A program made the position numbers and the translations under genes. This document shows positions 53,176 through 61,347 of a stretch of 61,347 nt of DNA, piece by piece (the stretch's first letter is position 1; each line of letters opens with the position of its first letter). A model generated the notes under the pieces. That model did no database searches, had not been told where the DNA came from, and worked only from the letters and a program-made list of their open reading frames with translations. Origin of the DNA: Rhodobacteraceae bacterium HLUCCO18 (GTDB lineage Bacteria; Pseudomonadota; Alphaproteobacteria; Rhodobacterales; Rhodobacteraceae); assembly GCA_001314805.1 (NCBI GenBank), contig LJSY01000024.1, forward strand, positions 1-61,347. Reading direction: 5' to 3'.

Positions 53176-53553
53176 CTATTCCGGGCTCCAGGCCTCGTAG
53201 TCGCGGCGGTCCTCGGGTTCCGCGCGGCGGATGGAGCCTGCCGGCGCATAGGCCTGAGGGGTGCCGGTCAGGTTCGGCAGATGCGGCTTTTCCCAAGGCT
53301 TGTGGGCCATCGGCCTCTCGCTGGGCGTCTCGTCCCAGGTGTGGTGCAGCCAGCCGTGCCAGTCCGCGTCGACGCGGCTTGCCTCGGCCTCGCCGTTGAA
53401 GATCACCCAGCGCCGTTTGCCGTCGCGCGAGCGATAGAAGATGTTGCCCTGCCCGTCCTCGCCCACCTTCACCCCGTTGCGGGCGGTGAAGATCTGGGTT
53501 CCGATCGTCTGACCGTTCCACCAGGTCACGAGACGTTTGAGGAAGTCGAGCAT
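53176..53553 (-). CDS. NADH:ubiquinone oxidoreductase accessory subunit, NDUFA12 family
   Basis: 125 residues. Family blocks [42 protein letters not shown] split by the conserved Gly-Asn, and [15 protein letters not shown]. The mitochondrial homologue is an accessory subunit of complex I; alphaproteobacteria share it. Located with MlaD and DUF2155, as in relatives. ATG 53553 has no strong Shine-Dalgarno. Acts at the cytosolic face of complex I. Confidence 0.93.
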   Translation of the reverse strand: MLDFLKRLVTWWNGQTIGTQIFTARNGVKVGEDGQGNIFYRSRDGKRRWVIFNGEAEASRVDADWHGWLHHTWDETPSERPMAHKPWEKPHLPNLTGTPQAYAPAGSIRRAEPEDRRDYEAWSPE

Positions 53554-53809
53554 GGTCGGCGCGCCTTTGGCGAGGGTTCCGGTGAGGTCCCGCGCCTTTT
53601 GCCCGATGCGGCCCGGCGCGTCCAGTGCCATGGGGTCGCGCGGGGCGCCGGGCACCGGCCGTTCCGCTTTGCGTGCCGAAACGCGACCCGGCGTTTTGCG
53701 GCGCGCGCCGCATGCGAACGCCCGGGCTTTCCTGCGTGCGGCGCATTGTGACTGCTCGGCGCATGGCATAATCCTTTGGCCAAACCGCATCCGACGAGGG
53801 AAGAGATCC
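53554..53809. promoter_or_regulatory. Divergent region NDUFA12 / metY
   Basis: 256 bases. GCCGAAACGC-GACCCG-GCGTTT near 53675-53696 forms a short imperfect stem, and TTTGGCCAAA (53775-53784) is a perfect palindrome 26 bases before metY. GAGGGAAGAG is the metY Shine-Dalgarno. I looked for a SAM-II-type riboswitch and did not recognise one. Confidence 0.35.
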
Positions 53810-55102
53810 ATGACCGACGGCCCCAGCTACGGCTTCGACACGCTCCAGATCCACGCGGGCGCGCGCCCCGATCCGGCGACCGGCGCGCGCCAGACGCCGA
53901 TCTACCAGACCACGGCCTATGTCTTCCGGGACGCGGAACATGCCGCCGCGCTGTTCAACCTGCAGGAGGTGGGCTTCATCTATTCGCGCCTGACCAACCC
54001 CACCGTCGCCGTCCTGCAGGAGCGGATCGCGACGCTGGAGGGCGGTGTCGGCGCGGTCTGCTGCTCCTCGGGGCATGCGGCGCAGATCATGGCGCTTTTC
54101 CCGCTGATGGGTCCGGGCAGGAACGTGGTGGCCTCCACGCGGCTCTATGGCGGCACGGTCACGCAGTTCAGCCAGACCATCAAGCGCTTCGGCTGGTCCG
54201 CCAAGTTCGTCGATTTCGACGATCTCGACGCGGTGAGGTCCGCCATCGACGAGGACACGCGCGCCGTCTTCTGCGAGGCGATCGCCAATCCGGGCGGCTA
54301 CATCACCGACGTGCCGGCCATTGCCGCCATCGCCGACGACGCGGGCCTTCCGCTGATCGTGGACAATACTTCGGCAACCCCCTACCTGTGCCGCCCGATC
54401 GAGCTTGGCGCGACGCTGGTGGTGCATTCGACGACCAAGTACCTGACCGGAAACGGCACCGTCACCGGCGGCTGCGTGGTGGATTCGGGCAAGTTCAACT
54501 GGTCCGCCTCCGACAAGTTCCCCTCGCTGAGCGCGCCCGAGCCCGCCTATCACGGGCTGAAGTTCCACGAGACCTTCGGGCCGCTCGCCTACACCTTCCA
54601 CGGCATCGCCATCGGCCTGCGCGACCTCGGCATGACGATGAACCCGCAGGCAGCCCATTACACGCTGATGGGGATTGAGACGCTCAGCCTGCGCATGGAG
54701 CGGCACGTGGAAAACGCCGTGAAGATCGCGACATGGCTCGAGAACGACCCGCGCGTGGAGTACGTGACCTATGCCGGTCTGCCCTCCTCGCCCTATCACG
54801 GGCGGGTGGAAAGCATCTGCCCCCGCGGGGCCGGCGCGCTCTTCACCTTCGCGGTGAAGGGCGGTTACGAGGCCTGTGTAAAACTTGTGGATAGTCTCGA
54901 GATCTTCAGCCATGTGGCCAATCTGGGCGACACGCGCAGCCTCGTGATCCATTCCGCCTCCACCACCCACCGGCAGCTCACGCCCGAGCAGCAGGAGGCT
55001 GCGGGTGCGGCGCCGAACGTGGTCCGCCTGTCGATCGGGATCGAGGACGCGGACGACCTGATCGCCGATCTGGACCGCGCATTGTCGGCCGCGGCGCGTT
55101 AG
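53810..55102 (+). CDS. metY: O-acetylhomoserine sulfhydrylase (MetY) type enzyme
   Basis: 430 residues, longer than the Met-gamma-lyase group and fitting MetY. PLP Lys in [13 protein letters not shown] near 208; N-terminal [11 protein letters not shown] and [13 protein letters not shown]-terminal [12 protein letters not shown]. Uses O-acetylhomoserine with sulfide or methanethiol to make homocysteine or methionine. A DnaA-box-like TGTGGATAG lies inside the gene at 54886-54894. Followed by a strong hairpin and two DnaA boxes. Confidence 0.92.
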   Translation: MTDGPSYGFDTLQIHAGARPDPATGARQTPIYQTTAYVFRDAEHAAALFNLQEVGFIYSRLTNPTVAVLQERIATLEGGVGAVCCSSGHAAQIMALFPLMGPGRNVVASTRLYGGTVTQFSQTIKRFGWSAKFVDFDDLDAVRSAIDEDTRAVFCEAIANPGGYITDVPAIAAIADDAGLPLIVDNTSATPYLCRPIELGATLVVHSTTKYLTGNGTVTGGCVVDSGKFNWSASDKFPSLSAPEPAYHGLKFHETFGPLAYTFHGIAIGLRDLGMTMNPQAAHYTLMGIETLSLRMERHVENAVKIATWLENDPRVEYVTYAGLPSSPYHGRVESICPRGAGALFTFAVKGGYEACVKLVDSLEIFSHVANLGDTRSLVIHSASTTHRQLTPEQQEAAGAAPNVVRLSIGIEDADDLIADLDRALSAAAR

Positions 55103-55121
55103 ACTCACTTCGGGCCAACAG

Positions 55122-55156
55122 CAGCGCGCCCGGTATACCGGCTGTCGGGCGCGCTG
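55122..55156 (+). terminator. Strong stem-loop after metY
   Basis: Perfect 11-base stem CAGCGCGCCCG (55122-55132) with CGGGCGCGCTG (55146-55156); the 13-base loop starts GTATACCGG. No T-run follows. Two bases later the first DnaA box begins, so the hairpin and boxes form one compact structure. Confidence 0.6.
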
Positions 55157-55158
55157 AG

Positions 55159-55186
55159 TTATCCACAGAAAACTGCGTTATCCACA
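55159..55186 (+). promoter_or_regulatory. Two perfect DnaA boxes
   Basis: TTATCCACA at 55159-55167 and again at 55178-55186, same orientation, 19 bases apart start to start. Each equals the high-affinity DnaA consensus. They lie between metY and the large membrane protein gene, about 190 bases before its GTG. They may control that gene, titrate DnaA or mark a replication-related site. Confidence 0.7.
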
Positions 55187-55369
55187 GGCTGGGTGCGCCC
55201 GCACAACGGGCTGGCGCATAATGCTTTTTCTGGCCCACAATTCGCGTTAGACTGATTTTCGCCGATCAGGGGGCTGCGACGCCGGGGACCTGTTTCCCAC
55301 GGCGCCCGCCTCCTGTAAGAGGGAGCGATTGCCGGGGGCAGGTCCCGGCAGATACCGCAGAGGTCCGGC

Positions 55370-58300
55370 GTGACTGTGGAACTTGCCCTGTTGATTTCGT
55401 CCGACGGCATCGCGCTGGCGCATCGCCAGTCCGCGGGGCATTGGGCCATTCTCAAGGACGTGTCGTTTTCCGACCCCAACCTCGACAAGGCCATGAAGAG
55501 CCTGAGGAAAGAGGCCGAGGCGCGGGCGGGCGCCGGCTTCTCCAGCCTGTTGATCCTGCCCGACGATCAGATCCTCTACACCTCGCTGACCGTCCCCACC
55601 GACGATGCGGAAATGACCGCCTACCGGATCGAGGAGGGTCTCGAGGGGATGACACCCTACGCGGTGTCGGAACTGGTCTATGACTGGCGCGCCGTCGAGA
55701 CGGATCGCGTTAAGCTTGCCGTGGTGGCGCGCGAAACCCTCGACGAGGCGCGGGGCTTCGCCGAGACGCACGGCTTCAAGCCCGCCGGGTTCGCCGCGAT
55801 GCCGCCGCAGGAGCGCTTTCCCGGCGTGCCGCTGTTCGACCTGTCGGGAGAGGCCGCGGATACCACTTTTTCCGATGACGGCATCGCCTTCGGCCCCGAC
55901 ACGTTCGGCCAGGAGCCCGAAGAGGAAGCAGCTCAGGAGACGCCCGGGGACGCGGCGCCCGAAACCGAGGGCGGCGGCGCATCGGAGACCGAGGATCCCG
56001 GACCGGACGAAAGCCCGATCGACGAGGCCGACAGCGGCGCGGCCGTATCCGAACCGGCGACCGAGGCGTCAGACGCCTCCGATACCATGCCCGCTGACGA
56101 GGCAGCGGCGCAGGCCGGGACCGAAGACGCGGGCGACGAAGAAGAGAAGGCGGAGGCAGCGCCCTCCGAACCCGAACCCGAACCCGAGCCCGAACCTGAA
56201 CCCGACCCCGAGGCCGACGCTCTGTCCGAGGCGGCCGACCGCGACCCCGAGGAGGTCATCGCGGCCGCCTCCGACAGCGGACCGGGCGCGCCGACACAGG
56301 AGACCGGGGCCGACGACACCGGCCACGATACGGGGATCGACGCGACCCGGCCTCCCCTCGAGGACCCATCCCTGACCGAACCCGTCGCGCCCCTCGAGGA
56401 AACGCCGCTCGAGGAGACGGGCACGGAGGAGACGGGCACGGAGGAAACGGGCACGGAGGAAACGGAGGCGGACCGGCTTTCGGACGCCATACGCGCGACC
56501 CGCAACGCCAGCGCCGCGATGGACACGGGCGGGACGGCACAGGGCGCCACGCCGGAGTTTTCGGCCCGAACGGCGCCGCTGCCCGCACGGGACACCGGGG
56601 ACGCCGCCGGGCACGAAACGGCCTGGGACACATTGCTCGCCGACAGCGATGACGAGGACGCCGCTCCGGCCGGGCAGAACCCGCTTGCCGAGCGCCTGTC
56701 GCGGGTGCGCGACGCCAGCAAGAGCCGCCCGGCGCGGACGGCCAAGCCGATGGTCCCGCCCGCACGCGGGTCGGGCGCCGTCGTGCCGCCCGCCCGCAAG
56801 GGACGGCTTTCCGGGCTGACCGCCGGGCCGTTTCCGGGCACCGGTGAGACAGCCGGCACGGATCAGAAAGCGCCGCAGGGGCTCGGTGGACGTCTGGGCG
56901 GGCTGATCGGGCGCGGCCGCAACGGCGCGGACGTCCCGGACAAGCCCGCACCAACCAGCACCGGAGCACGCGCGATATCAGGGACGGGCCGACTGACCGC
57001 GCTCGGGGCCGCGCTGCGCGCGGAACCGGCGCAGCCCGCACCGCAGGAGGCCACACAGGCCGACGCGCCCGATGAGAGGGCCGCCACCGCCGCCGCCACC
57101 GAAAGCGACGACACGAACCTCACGGGCGGGCTTCTCGGGCGCACACCCGATGAGCCGACGGGTCGCTCCTACCGCACCGGACTGCTGCTGACGATCATCC
57201 TGTTGATCCTGCTGGCCGCGATCGCGGTCTGGTCCGCGCTGTTCCTGCCCAACAGCCCCGTGGCGCGACTGCTCGGCGGTGGCGAGGAAGCCGCGGCAGA
57301 GGATCCGCTCGACGCGCCGGGCGCGCCGATCGCGATCACCGCGCCCCCGGCCATCGGGGAACTGGCCACCGTCGAGGCACCGCCCGGATCGCTTCTCGAC
57401 GAAGCCGAGGCACCCGCCGACGCACCGGCGACGGATCCGGCGGCGGATCCGGCGGCGGAGGCCGATGTGGTCCCCGAGGACGAGGCGGCCGCGGACGGCA
57501 TCGACATCGCCGCGGCACCCGAGACAGAGCCCGCACCGCCAGCCGCACCGCCCGCCGAACAAGACGCCGCGCCCGCCGCAGCCGACTTGGCCGACATGGC
57601 CGACATGGCCGAGGTCGCGCCCCTGCCGCCCCTGCCGCTCGATGCGCTGCCAAGCCTCGAGGATACCGAGGCCGCCTATGCCGAATACGGCATCTGGCAG
57701 CGCCCGCCCGACAGGCCGGACCTCGCGCCGATCGATTCGCTGTCCGATCTCGGCCTCTCGGCGGTCGACCGTGACGTGGCGGCGCTCGACGCCATTTCGC
57801 TGCCCTTGCCGCGCCTCGACCCGTCCGAAACGCTCCGGCGCATCCCGTCCCCACCGCCCTTCGGCACCAGTCCCGCCAGAACGGCCGCGGGCCTCGTGGC
57901 GGCAACGCCCGAGGGGGTGATCACGCCCGATGGCGTGCTGGTGACGGCGGGCACGCCGCCGGTTCAGGCGATCCAGCGCCCGCGCGAGGCGGTGCTGCCG
58001 GCCCGGACGCCGACCTTCAGCATCGAGGACGCGATCCTCGGCACGTTCCGCCCGGAACCGCGCCCGGGGGATCTGGGTCTGGCCGCCCCGCAGGAGGCTC
58101 AGCCCGGCCAGCCCGCGATCACGCGCGCCAGCCTCTCGCCGCAGCCGCGGGCATTGCCCTCATCGCCCGCCGCGCCTTCCGCGCCCTCGACCGCGGAACA
58201 GGCCTCGGCCGCCTCGCTCTTCCCGCAGCAGGACGCCGCCGTTCCGACGGACAGCGCGGACAGCCCCAACGGCTTGGCCCGCTCCCTCGTGCCCGCAGCG

Positions 58301-58651
58301 CGTCCAGGCGACATGGACGCCATCATCGCCAACGCGGTCCAGCCCGAGCGGCAGGAGGCCGCCCCGGTAATCGAGACCGCGGCCGTGGCGCCGGGCCCGT
58401 CCATCCCGTCCAATGCGGACGTCGCCCGCGCGGCCACCCAGAGCAACCAGATGCGCCTGCGCGAGGTCAACCTGATCGGCGTCACGGGCACCGCCTCGGA
58501 CCGGCGCGCACTTGTCCGCCTGCCCTCGGGCCGTTTCGTCCGCGTGGGCGTGGGCGACCGGCTGAACGGCGGTCGCGTGGCCGCGATCGGCGCCTCGACC
58601 CTGCAATATGTCCGCAGCGGTCGGACGGTCACGCTCGACATTCCGGGTTAG
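55370..58651 (+). CDS. Large PilM/GspL-to-PilP/GspC-like membrane protein with acidic disordered region
   Basis: 1093 residues. N-terminal ~150 resemble the GspL/PilM actin-like fold (DGIALAHRQSAGHWAILKDV; LPDDQILYTSLTVPTDDAEM). Then about 450 acidic, disordered residues with Glu-Pro and ETGTE repeats, one membrane helix (about 604-628, LLLTIILLILLAAIAVWSAL), a periplasmic Pro/Ala linker, and at 1028-1093 a PilP/GspC-like domain (LREVNLIGVTGTASDRRALV; GDRLNGGRVAAIG). Those folds are normally on separate proteins of type II secretion or type IV pili, none of which is near. AGAGG six bases before GTG 55370 sets the start. Confidence 0.8.
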   Translation: MTVELALLISSDGIALAHRQSAGHWAILKDVSFSDPNLDKAMKSLRKEAEARAGAGFSSLLILPDDQILYTSLTVPTDDAEMTAYRIEEGLEGMTPYAVSELVYDWRAVETDRVKLAVVARETLDEARGFAETHGFKPAGFAAMPPQERFPGVPLFDLSGEAADTTFSDDGIAFGPDTFGQEPEEEAAQETPGDAAPETEGGGASETEDPGPDESPIDEADSGAAVSEPATEASDASDTMPADEAAAQAGTEDAGDEEEKAEAAPSEPEPEPEPEPEPDPEADALSEAADRDPEEVIAAASDSGPGAPTQETGADDTGHDTGIDATRPPLEDPSLTEPVAPLEETPLEETGTEETGTEETGTEETEADRLSDAIRATRNASAAMDTGGTAQGATPEFSARTAPLPARDTGDAAGHETAWDTLLADSDDEDAAPAGQNPLAERLSRVRDASKSRPARTAKPMVPPARGSGAVVPPARKGRLSGLTAGPFPGTGETAGTDQKAPQGLGGRLGGLIGRGRNGADVPDKPAPTSTGARAISGTGRLTALGAALRAEPAQPAPQEATQADAPDERAATAAATESDDTNLTGGLLGRTPDEPTGRSYRTGLLLTIILLILLAAIAVWSALFLPNSPVARLLGGGEEAAAEDPLDAPGAPIAITAPPAIGELATVEAPPGSLLDEAEAPADAPATDPAADPAAEADVVPEDEAAADGIDIAAAPETEPAPPAAPPAEQDAAPAAADLADMADMAEVAPLPPLPLDALPSLEDTEAAYAEYGIWQRPPDRPDLAPIDSLSDLGLSAVDRDVAALDAISLPLPRLDPSETLRRIPSPPPFGTSPARTAAGLVAATPEGVITPDGVLVTAGTPPVQAIQRPREAVLPARTPTFSIEDAILGTFRPEPRPGDLGLAAPQEAQPGQPAITRASLSPQPRALPSSPAAPSAPSTAEQASAASLFPQQDAAVPTDSADSPNGLARSLVPAARPGDMDAIIANAVQPERQEAAPVIETAAVAPGPSIPSNADVARAATQSNQMRLREVNLIGVTGTASDRRALVRLPSGRFVRVGVGDRLNGGRVAAIGASTLQYVRSGRTVTLDIPG
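56411..56470 (+). repeat. 15-base tandem repeat in the acidic region
   Basis: Unit GAGGAGACGGGCACG repeated three times with small changes plus a degenerate fourth copy, in frame, encoding EETGT repeats. An adjacent stretch near 56168-56205 encodes alternating Glu-Pro. Both are inside the disordered part, where length can vary without harm. Confidence 0.8.
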
Positions 58652-58783
58652 ACCGGTCCTGCGACACGCGCGCGACGCCAAACACCCGTCTTGACGGGCA
58701 GATCGCCCCCTTCCCCTTCATCCTGGCAGAAAAAAGCTCCCGCAGGAGGCACCCGTCGCTGAAACCGCGCGATGCCGGCCGAC
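58652..58783. terminator. Convergent gap with hairpins, possible degenerate terminator element
   Basis: CCCGTC-TT-GACGGG at 58685-58698 can end the plus transcript. CTTCATCCTGG near 58717 recalls the CTTCATCTTTCC tail of copies A and B, and GAAAAAAGCTCC-CGCA-GGAG gives the minus strand a short stem then T6 to end mgtE. Confidence 0.45.
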
Positions 58784-60184
58784 CTAAAGCAGCACCACCA
58801 CCGCCAGGCCCAGGAACGCGAAGAACCCGACGACATCGGTCACCGTCGTCACGAAAGCGCCCGAGGCCAGCGCCGGGTCGATCCCCAGCCGGTCGAGCGC
58901 AACCGGGATCAGGATCCCCGCCAGCCCCGCGACCAGCAGGTTCGCCACCATGGCGGCCGCAATCACCGCCCCCAGCATGGGCGAGCCGAACCAGACGACG
59001 CCCACCACCCCCATCACCAGCGCGAAGGCCGCACCGTTGATCAGGCCGACCGCGGCCTCCCGCGTCACCACCCGCATGAGGTTGGCGCGCGTCAGGTCCT
59101 TGGTCGCCAGCGCCCGCACCGCCACCGTCAGCGCCTGTGTCCCGGCATTCCCGCCCATCGAGGCCACGATCGGCATGAGCACCGCCAGTGCCACGATCTG
59201 GCTGATCGCCTCCTCGAACTGCGCGATGACGAGCGAGGCGAGGATCGCCGTGATCAGGTTCACGAAAAGCCACGGAAGCCGCTGCCTCGTGGTCTCCCCC
59301 ACCCCGTCCGACAGACTCGATTCCTCGCCCACCCCGGCAAGGCGCAGGATGTCCTCCTCATGCACCTCGTCGAGCACGTTCATCGCGTCGTCGATGGTGA
59401 TGACGCCCACGAGCCTCCCGTCGCCATCGACCACGGGCGCCGAGATCAGATGATACTGGTTGAACGCATAGGCCACCTCGTCCTCGGCTTGCATGGCCGG
59501 GATGACACGGAAACTGTCCTCGGCGATCTCGCGCAGCGGCGTCTTGCGCGCCGTCGACAGAAGCCGGCCCAGCGTCACGTAGCCGGTGGGCTTCATCCGC
59601 GGATCGGTCAGGATCACGTGGTAGAACTGTTCGGGCAGATCGGTCTTGTGGGCGCGCAGGAAGTCGATCATCTCGCCCACGGTCCAATGCTCGGGCGCAT
59701 GCACGACCTCACGCTGCATGAGACGGCCGGCGGTCTCCTCCGGGTAGGCCAGCGCCTGTTCCACTGCCGTCCGGTCCCGGTCGTCGAGCGCATCCAGAAG
59801 CGCCGCCGTTTGCGCGTCGTCGAGATCCTCGAGGATGTCCACGACATCGTCGCTGTCGAGCCCGCGCACCGCCGCGGCCACGACCTCGGGCGGCAGCAGG
59901 CCGATCACCTCCTCGCGCAGACCCCACTCGAGCTCCGACAGGACCTCGCCGTCGATCCCCTTGGACCACAGGCCCAGCCATGCCGCCCGCTCCCCGGCCG
60001 AGACCTGCTCCAGAAGGTCGGCGATATCCGCCGGGTGCAACGGCTCCATGAGCGCGTCGATGACCGCGACCTCGCCCATGTCCACGGCCTGCCGGAGCGC
60101 GCCGCGCAGGCTGTCGTCGAGCGCGTAGGCGTCGCGCGCGCCCTCGGCCGGATCGGGCCGCAGCTCTTCCATCTGATCGCTCAT
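58784..60184 (-). CDS. mgtE: Magnesium transporter MgtE
   Basis: 466 residues. N-terminal helical domain (LHPADIADLLEQV near 50), two CBS domains (about 140-265; VGVITIDDAMNVL), and five C-terminal membrane helices with ASMGGNAGTQALTVAVRAL near 345 and the final TVTDVVGFFAFLGLA. The Asp of TDVVGF lines the Mg2+ pore. A Mg2+-gated channel of the inner membrane. AGG is close upstream of ATG 60184; the divergent guaD shares the promoter gap. Confidence 0.95.
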   Translation of the reverse strand: MSDQMEELRPDPAEGARDAYALDDSLRGALRQAVDMGEVAVIDALMEPLHPADIADLLEQVSAGERAAWLGLWSKGIDGEVLSELEWGLREEVIGLLPPEVVAAAVRGLDSDDVVDILEDLDDAQTAALLDALDDRDRTAVEQALAYPEETAGRLMQREVVHAPEHWTVGEMIDFLRAHKTDLPEQFYHVILTDPRMKPTGYVTLGRLLSTARKTPLREIAEDSFRVIPAMQAEDEVAYAFNQYHLISAPVVDGDGRLVGVITIDDAMNVLDEVHEEDILRLAGVGEESSLSDGVGETTRQRLPWLFVNLITAILASLVIAQFEEAISQIVALAVLMPIVASMGGNAGTQALTVAVRALATKDLTRANLMRVVTREAAVGLINGAAFALVMGVVGVVWFGSPMLGAVIAAAMVANLLVAGLAGILIPVALDRLGIDPALASGAFVTTVTDVVGFFAFLGLAVVVLL

Positions 60185-60286
60185 GCCTGCCGCTCCATTC
60201 CCGTGCCGCGCGCCGATTTTCCCTAACATAGCCCGTGACCTGCCGCTATGACGGGCTGGGCCGAAAACGACAGGGAGACCCGGCAG

Positions 60287-61347
60287 ATGACCGAACGGCT
60301 GATCCTGGGCCAGATCCTGCGCCTCGACGCCGACCCGGCGCGCAGCGGACCGGGTGCGGTCGCACACGAGAGGCGCGGCGCCCTGCACATCAAGGACGGG
60401 CTGATCGCCGGGATCGGCACGGCGCAGGCGCTCCGCGCGGCCCACCCCGCCCTGCCCGTGGACGACCATGGCGCGCACCTGATCATCCCCGGCTTCGTCG
60501 ACGCCCACGCCCATTACCCGCAGACGGCGATCATCGCCTCATGGGGCAAACGGCTGATCGACTGGCTCGAGACCTACACCTTCCCCGAGGAGGCGCGCTT
60601 CGCCGACCCGAACTACGCGCGCGCGCAGGCCGAGACCTGGCTCGACCTTCTGATCGCCCACGGCACCACCTCGGTCGCCTCGTTCTGCACGATCCACCTC
60701 GCCTCGGTCGACGCGCTGTTCGAGGCGGCCGAGGCGCGCGGCATGGGCGTCACCGCCGGGCGGACCTGCATGGACCGCAACGCGCCCGCCCCCCTGCGCG
60801 ATACCGCACAGGCGGCCCACGACGACTCGGCCGCGCTGATCGCGCGCTGGCATGGGCGGGGTCGGGCGCGCTACGCCATCACGCCCCGCTTCACGCCCAC
60901 CTCGAGCCCCGAACAACTCGAGGCGCTGGGCGCACTCTGGGCGGCAAACCCAGACTGCGCGATGCAGACCCATCTGTCGGAGCAGCGCGAAGAGGTGGCC
61001 TGGGTAGCCGAGCTGCATCCCGAGGCGCGCGACTATCTCGACACCTATGAGGCGCACGGGCTGCTCGGCCCCGGCGCGATGTTCGGCCACGCGATCTGGC
61101 TGACCGACCGCGAGCGGGCGCGGCTGGCCGAGGCGGGCGCCTCGGTCGTGCATTGCCCGACCTCGAACACCTTCATCGGGTCGGGGCTGTTCGACTGCGC
61201 CCGTGCGATGCGCGGGCGGATCGGCGTGGGGCTGGCGACTGACACGGGGGGCGGCTCGTCGTTCTCGATGCTGCGGACGATGGCGGCAGCCTACGAGATC
61301 GGGCAGCTCTCGGGCACGGCGCTCCACCCCGCGCAGCTTCTGTGGCT
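60287..61347 (+). CDS. guaD: Guanine deaminase, cut by the window edge
   Basis: At least 353 residues, without stop before the right edge. Amidohydrolase zinc ligands appear in PGFVDAHAHYPQTAIIAS near 68, with GuaD-specific YTFPEE near 97; the His in MQTHLSEQ near 225; HAIWL near 263; and the Asp in LATDTGGGSSFS near 315. Turns guanine into xanthine plus ammonia. CAGGGAG 12 bases before ATG 60287 supports the start. A purine salvage or catabolism role beside the pyrimidine locus is fitting but 11 kb away from it. Confidence 0.93.
   Translation, partial: MTERLILGQILRLDADPARSGPGAVAHERRGALHIKDGLIAGIGTAQALRAAHPALPVDDHGAHLIIPGFVDAHAHYPQTAIIASWGKRLIDWLETYTFPEEARFADPNYARAQAETWLDLLIAHGTTSVASFCTIHLASVDALFEAAEARGMGVTAGRTCMDRNAPAPLRDTAQAAHDDSAALIARWHGRGRARYAITPRFTPTSSPEQLEALGALWAANPDCAMQTHLSEQREEVAWVAELHPEARDYLDTYEAHGLLGPGAMFGHAIWLTDRERARLAEAGASVVHCPTSNTFIGSGLFDCARAMRGRIGVGLATDTGGGSSFSMLRTMAAAYEIGQLSGTALHPAQLLW

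Noticed and set aside
53554-53809. SAM-II or SAM/SAH riboswitch before metY
   Set aside because: I could not recognise the conserved pseudoknot bases; only short palindromes are visible. Running Infernal with the SAM-II and SAM-SAH models would settle it.
55103-55369. Chromosome origin (oriC)
   Set aside because: Two boxes only, no clear A/T-rich unwinding region and no usual origin-flanking genes; kept as a DnaA-box finding rather than an origin call.
55933-56859. 308-codon minus-strand Ser-rich frame
   Set aside because: Antisense of the Glu/Pro/Thr repeat region; Ser/Val-rich shadow.
60185-60286. Mg2+-sensing leader before mgtE
   Set aside because: The gap is only about 100 bases shared with divergent guaD and shows no M-box-like structure.

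Overview
This 61.3 kb window is GC-rich, almost fully coding, and reads as chromosomal backbone of a Rhodobacteraceae (roseobacter/Paracoccus-type) alphaproteobacterium. The case rests on a DksA with only one of the usual four zinc-finger cysteines, an NDUFA12-MlaD-DUF2155-Aat-AccCB neighbourhood, an RSP_2648-type PIN protein overlapping rlmI, a VPLPA-CTERM protein, a SLC5-type sensor kinase beside acs, and a recurrent hairpin-plus-GGAAAGATGAAGG element between convergent genes. I see no rRNA, tRNA, CRISPR array, insertion sequence or phage gene.

Layout. (1) 0.5-8 kb: a small membrane protein, XpaC, TelA, a DUF2927 lipoprotein, an L-lactate permease, an SPFH-GYF protein and a zinc-ribbon membrane protein. 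The XpaC/TelA and SPFH/zinc-ribbon pairs resemble B. subtilis xpaC-yaaN and ydjI-ydjG, so this looks like an envelope-stress module. (2) 8.1-9.5 kb: PfkB-type sugar kinase and Dtd. (3) 9.6-13.6 kb: the Anbu cluster (permuted ATP-grasp, alpha-E, transglutaminase, Anbu). (4) 13.7-15.3 kb: FAD monooxygenase and dksA on the minus strand. (5) 15.6-21.1 kb: MoxR ATPase, GNAT, a second DUF2927 lipoprotein, a small membrane protein, CoxE-like VWA protein, P450. (6) 21.2-26.2 kb: VPLPA-CTERM protein, M48 protease, PIN protein, RlmI, a lipoprotein, HpcH/HpaI aldolase. (7) 26.3-34.5 kb: an acetate-control locus with FliM-like protein, SLC5-type histidine kinase, small membrane protein, lone receiver, ScfR-type XRE regulator and divergent acs. 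(8) 34.6-36 kb: CDF metal exporter and a Pro-rich protein.

(9) 36-49.1 kb is a complete reductive pyrimidine catabolism locus: PreT/PreA reduce uracil or thymine, HydA opens the ring, an M20 hydrolase removes the carbamoyl group, a class III aminotransferase deaminates the beta-amino acid, and an NMT1-type ABC transporter probably imports substrate. A RutR-like TetR gene lies inside, and RutR-like palindromes precede both the aminotransferase and preT. (10) 49.5-61.3 kb: accBC, aat, DUF2155, MlaD-like, NDUFA12, metY, a 1093-residue PilM/GspL-to-PilP/GspC-like membrane protein behind two perfect DnaA boxes, mgtE, and guanine deaminase cut by the window edge.

Non-coding signals of note: a double-palindrome intercistronic element found twice in the same order and orientation relative to transcription (18.65 kb and 38.1 kb), two RutR-like operators, paired DnaA boxes, a tandem TTTACAG operator in front of the ScfR-type regulator, and a long two-armed hairpin after the SPFH gene.
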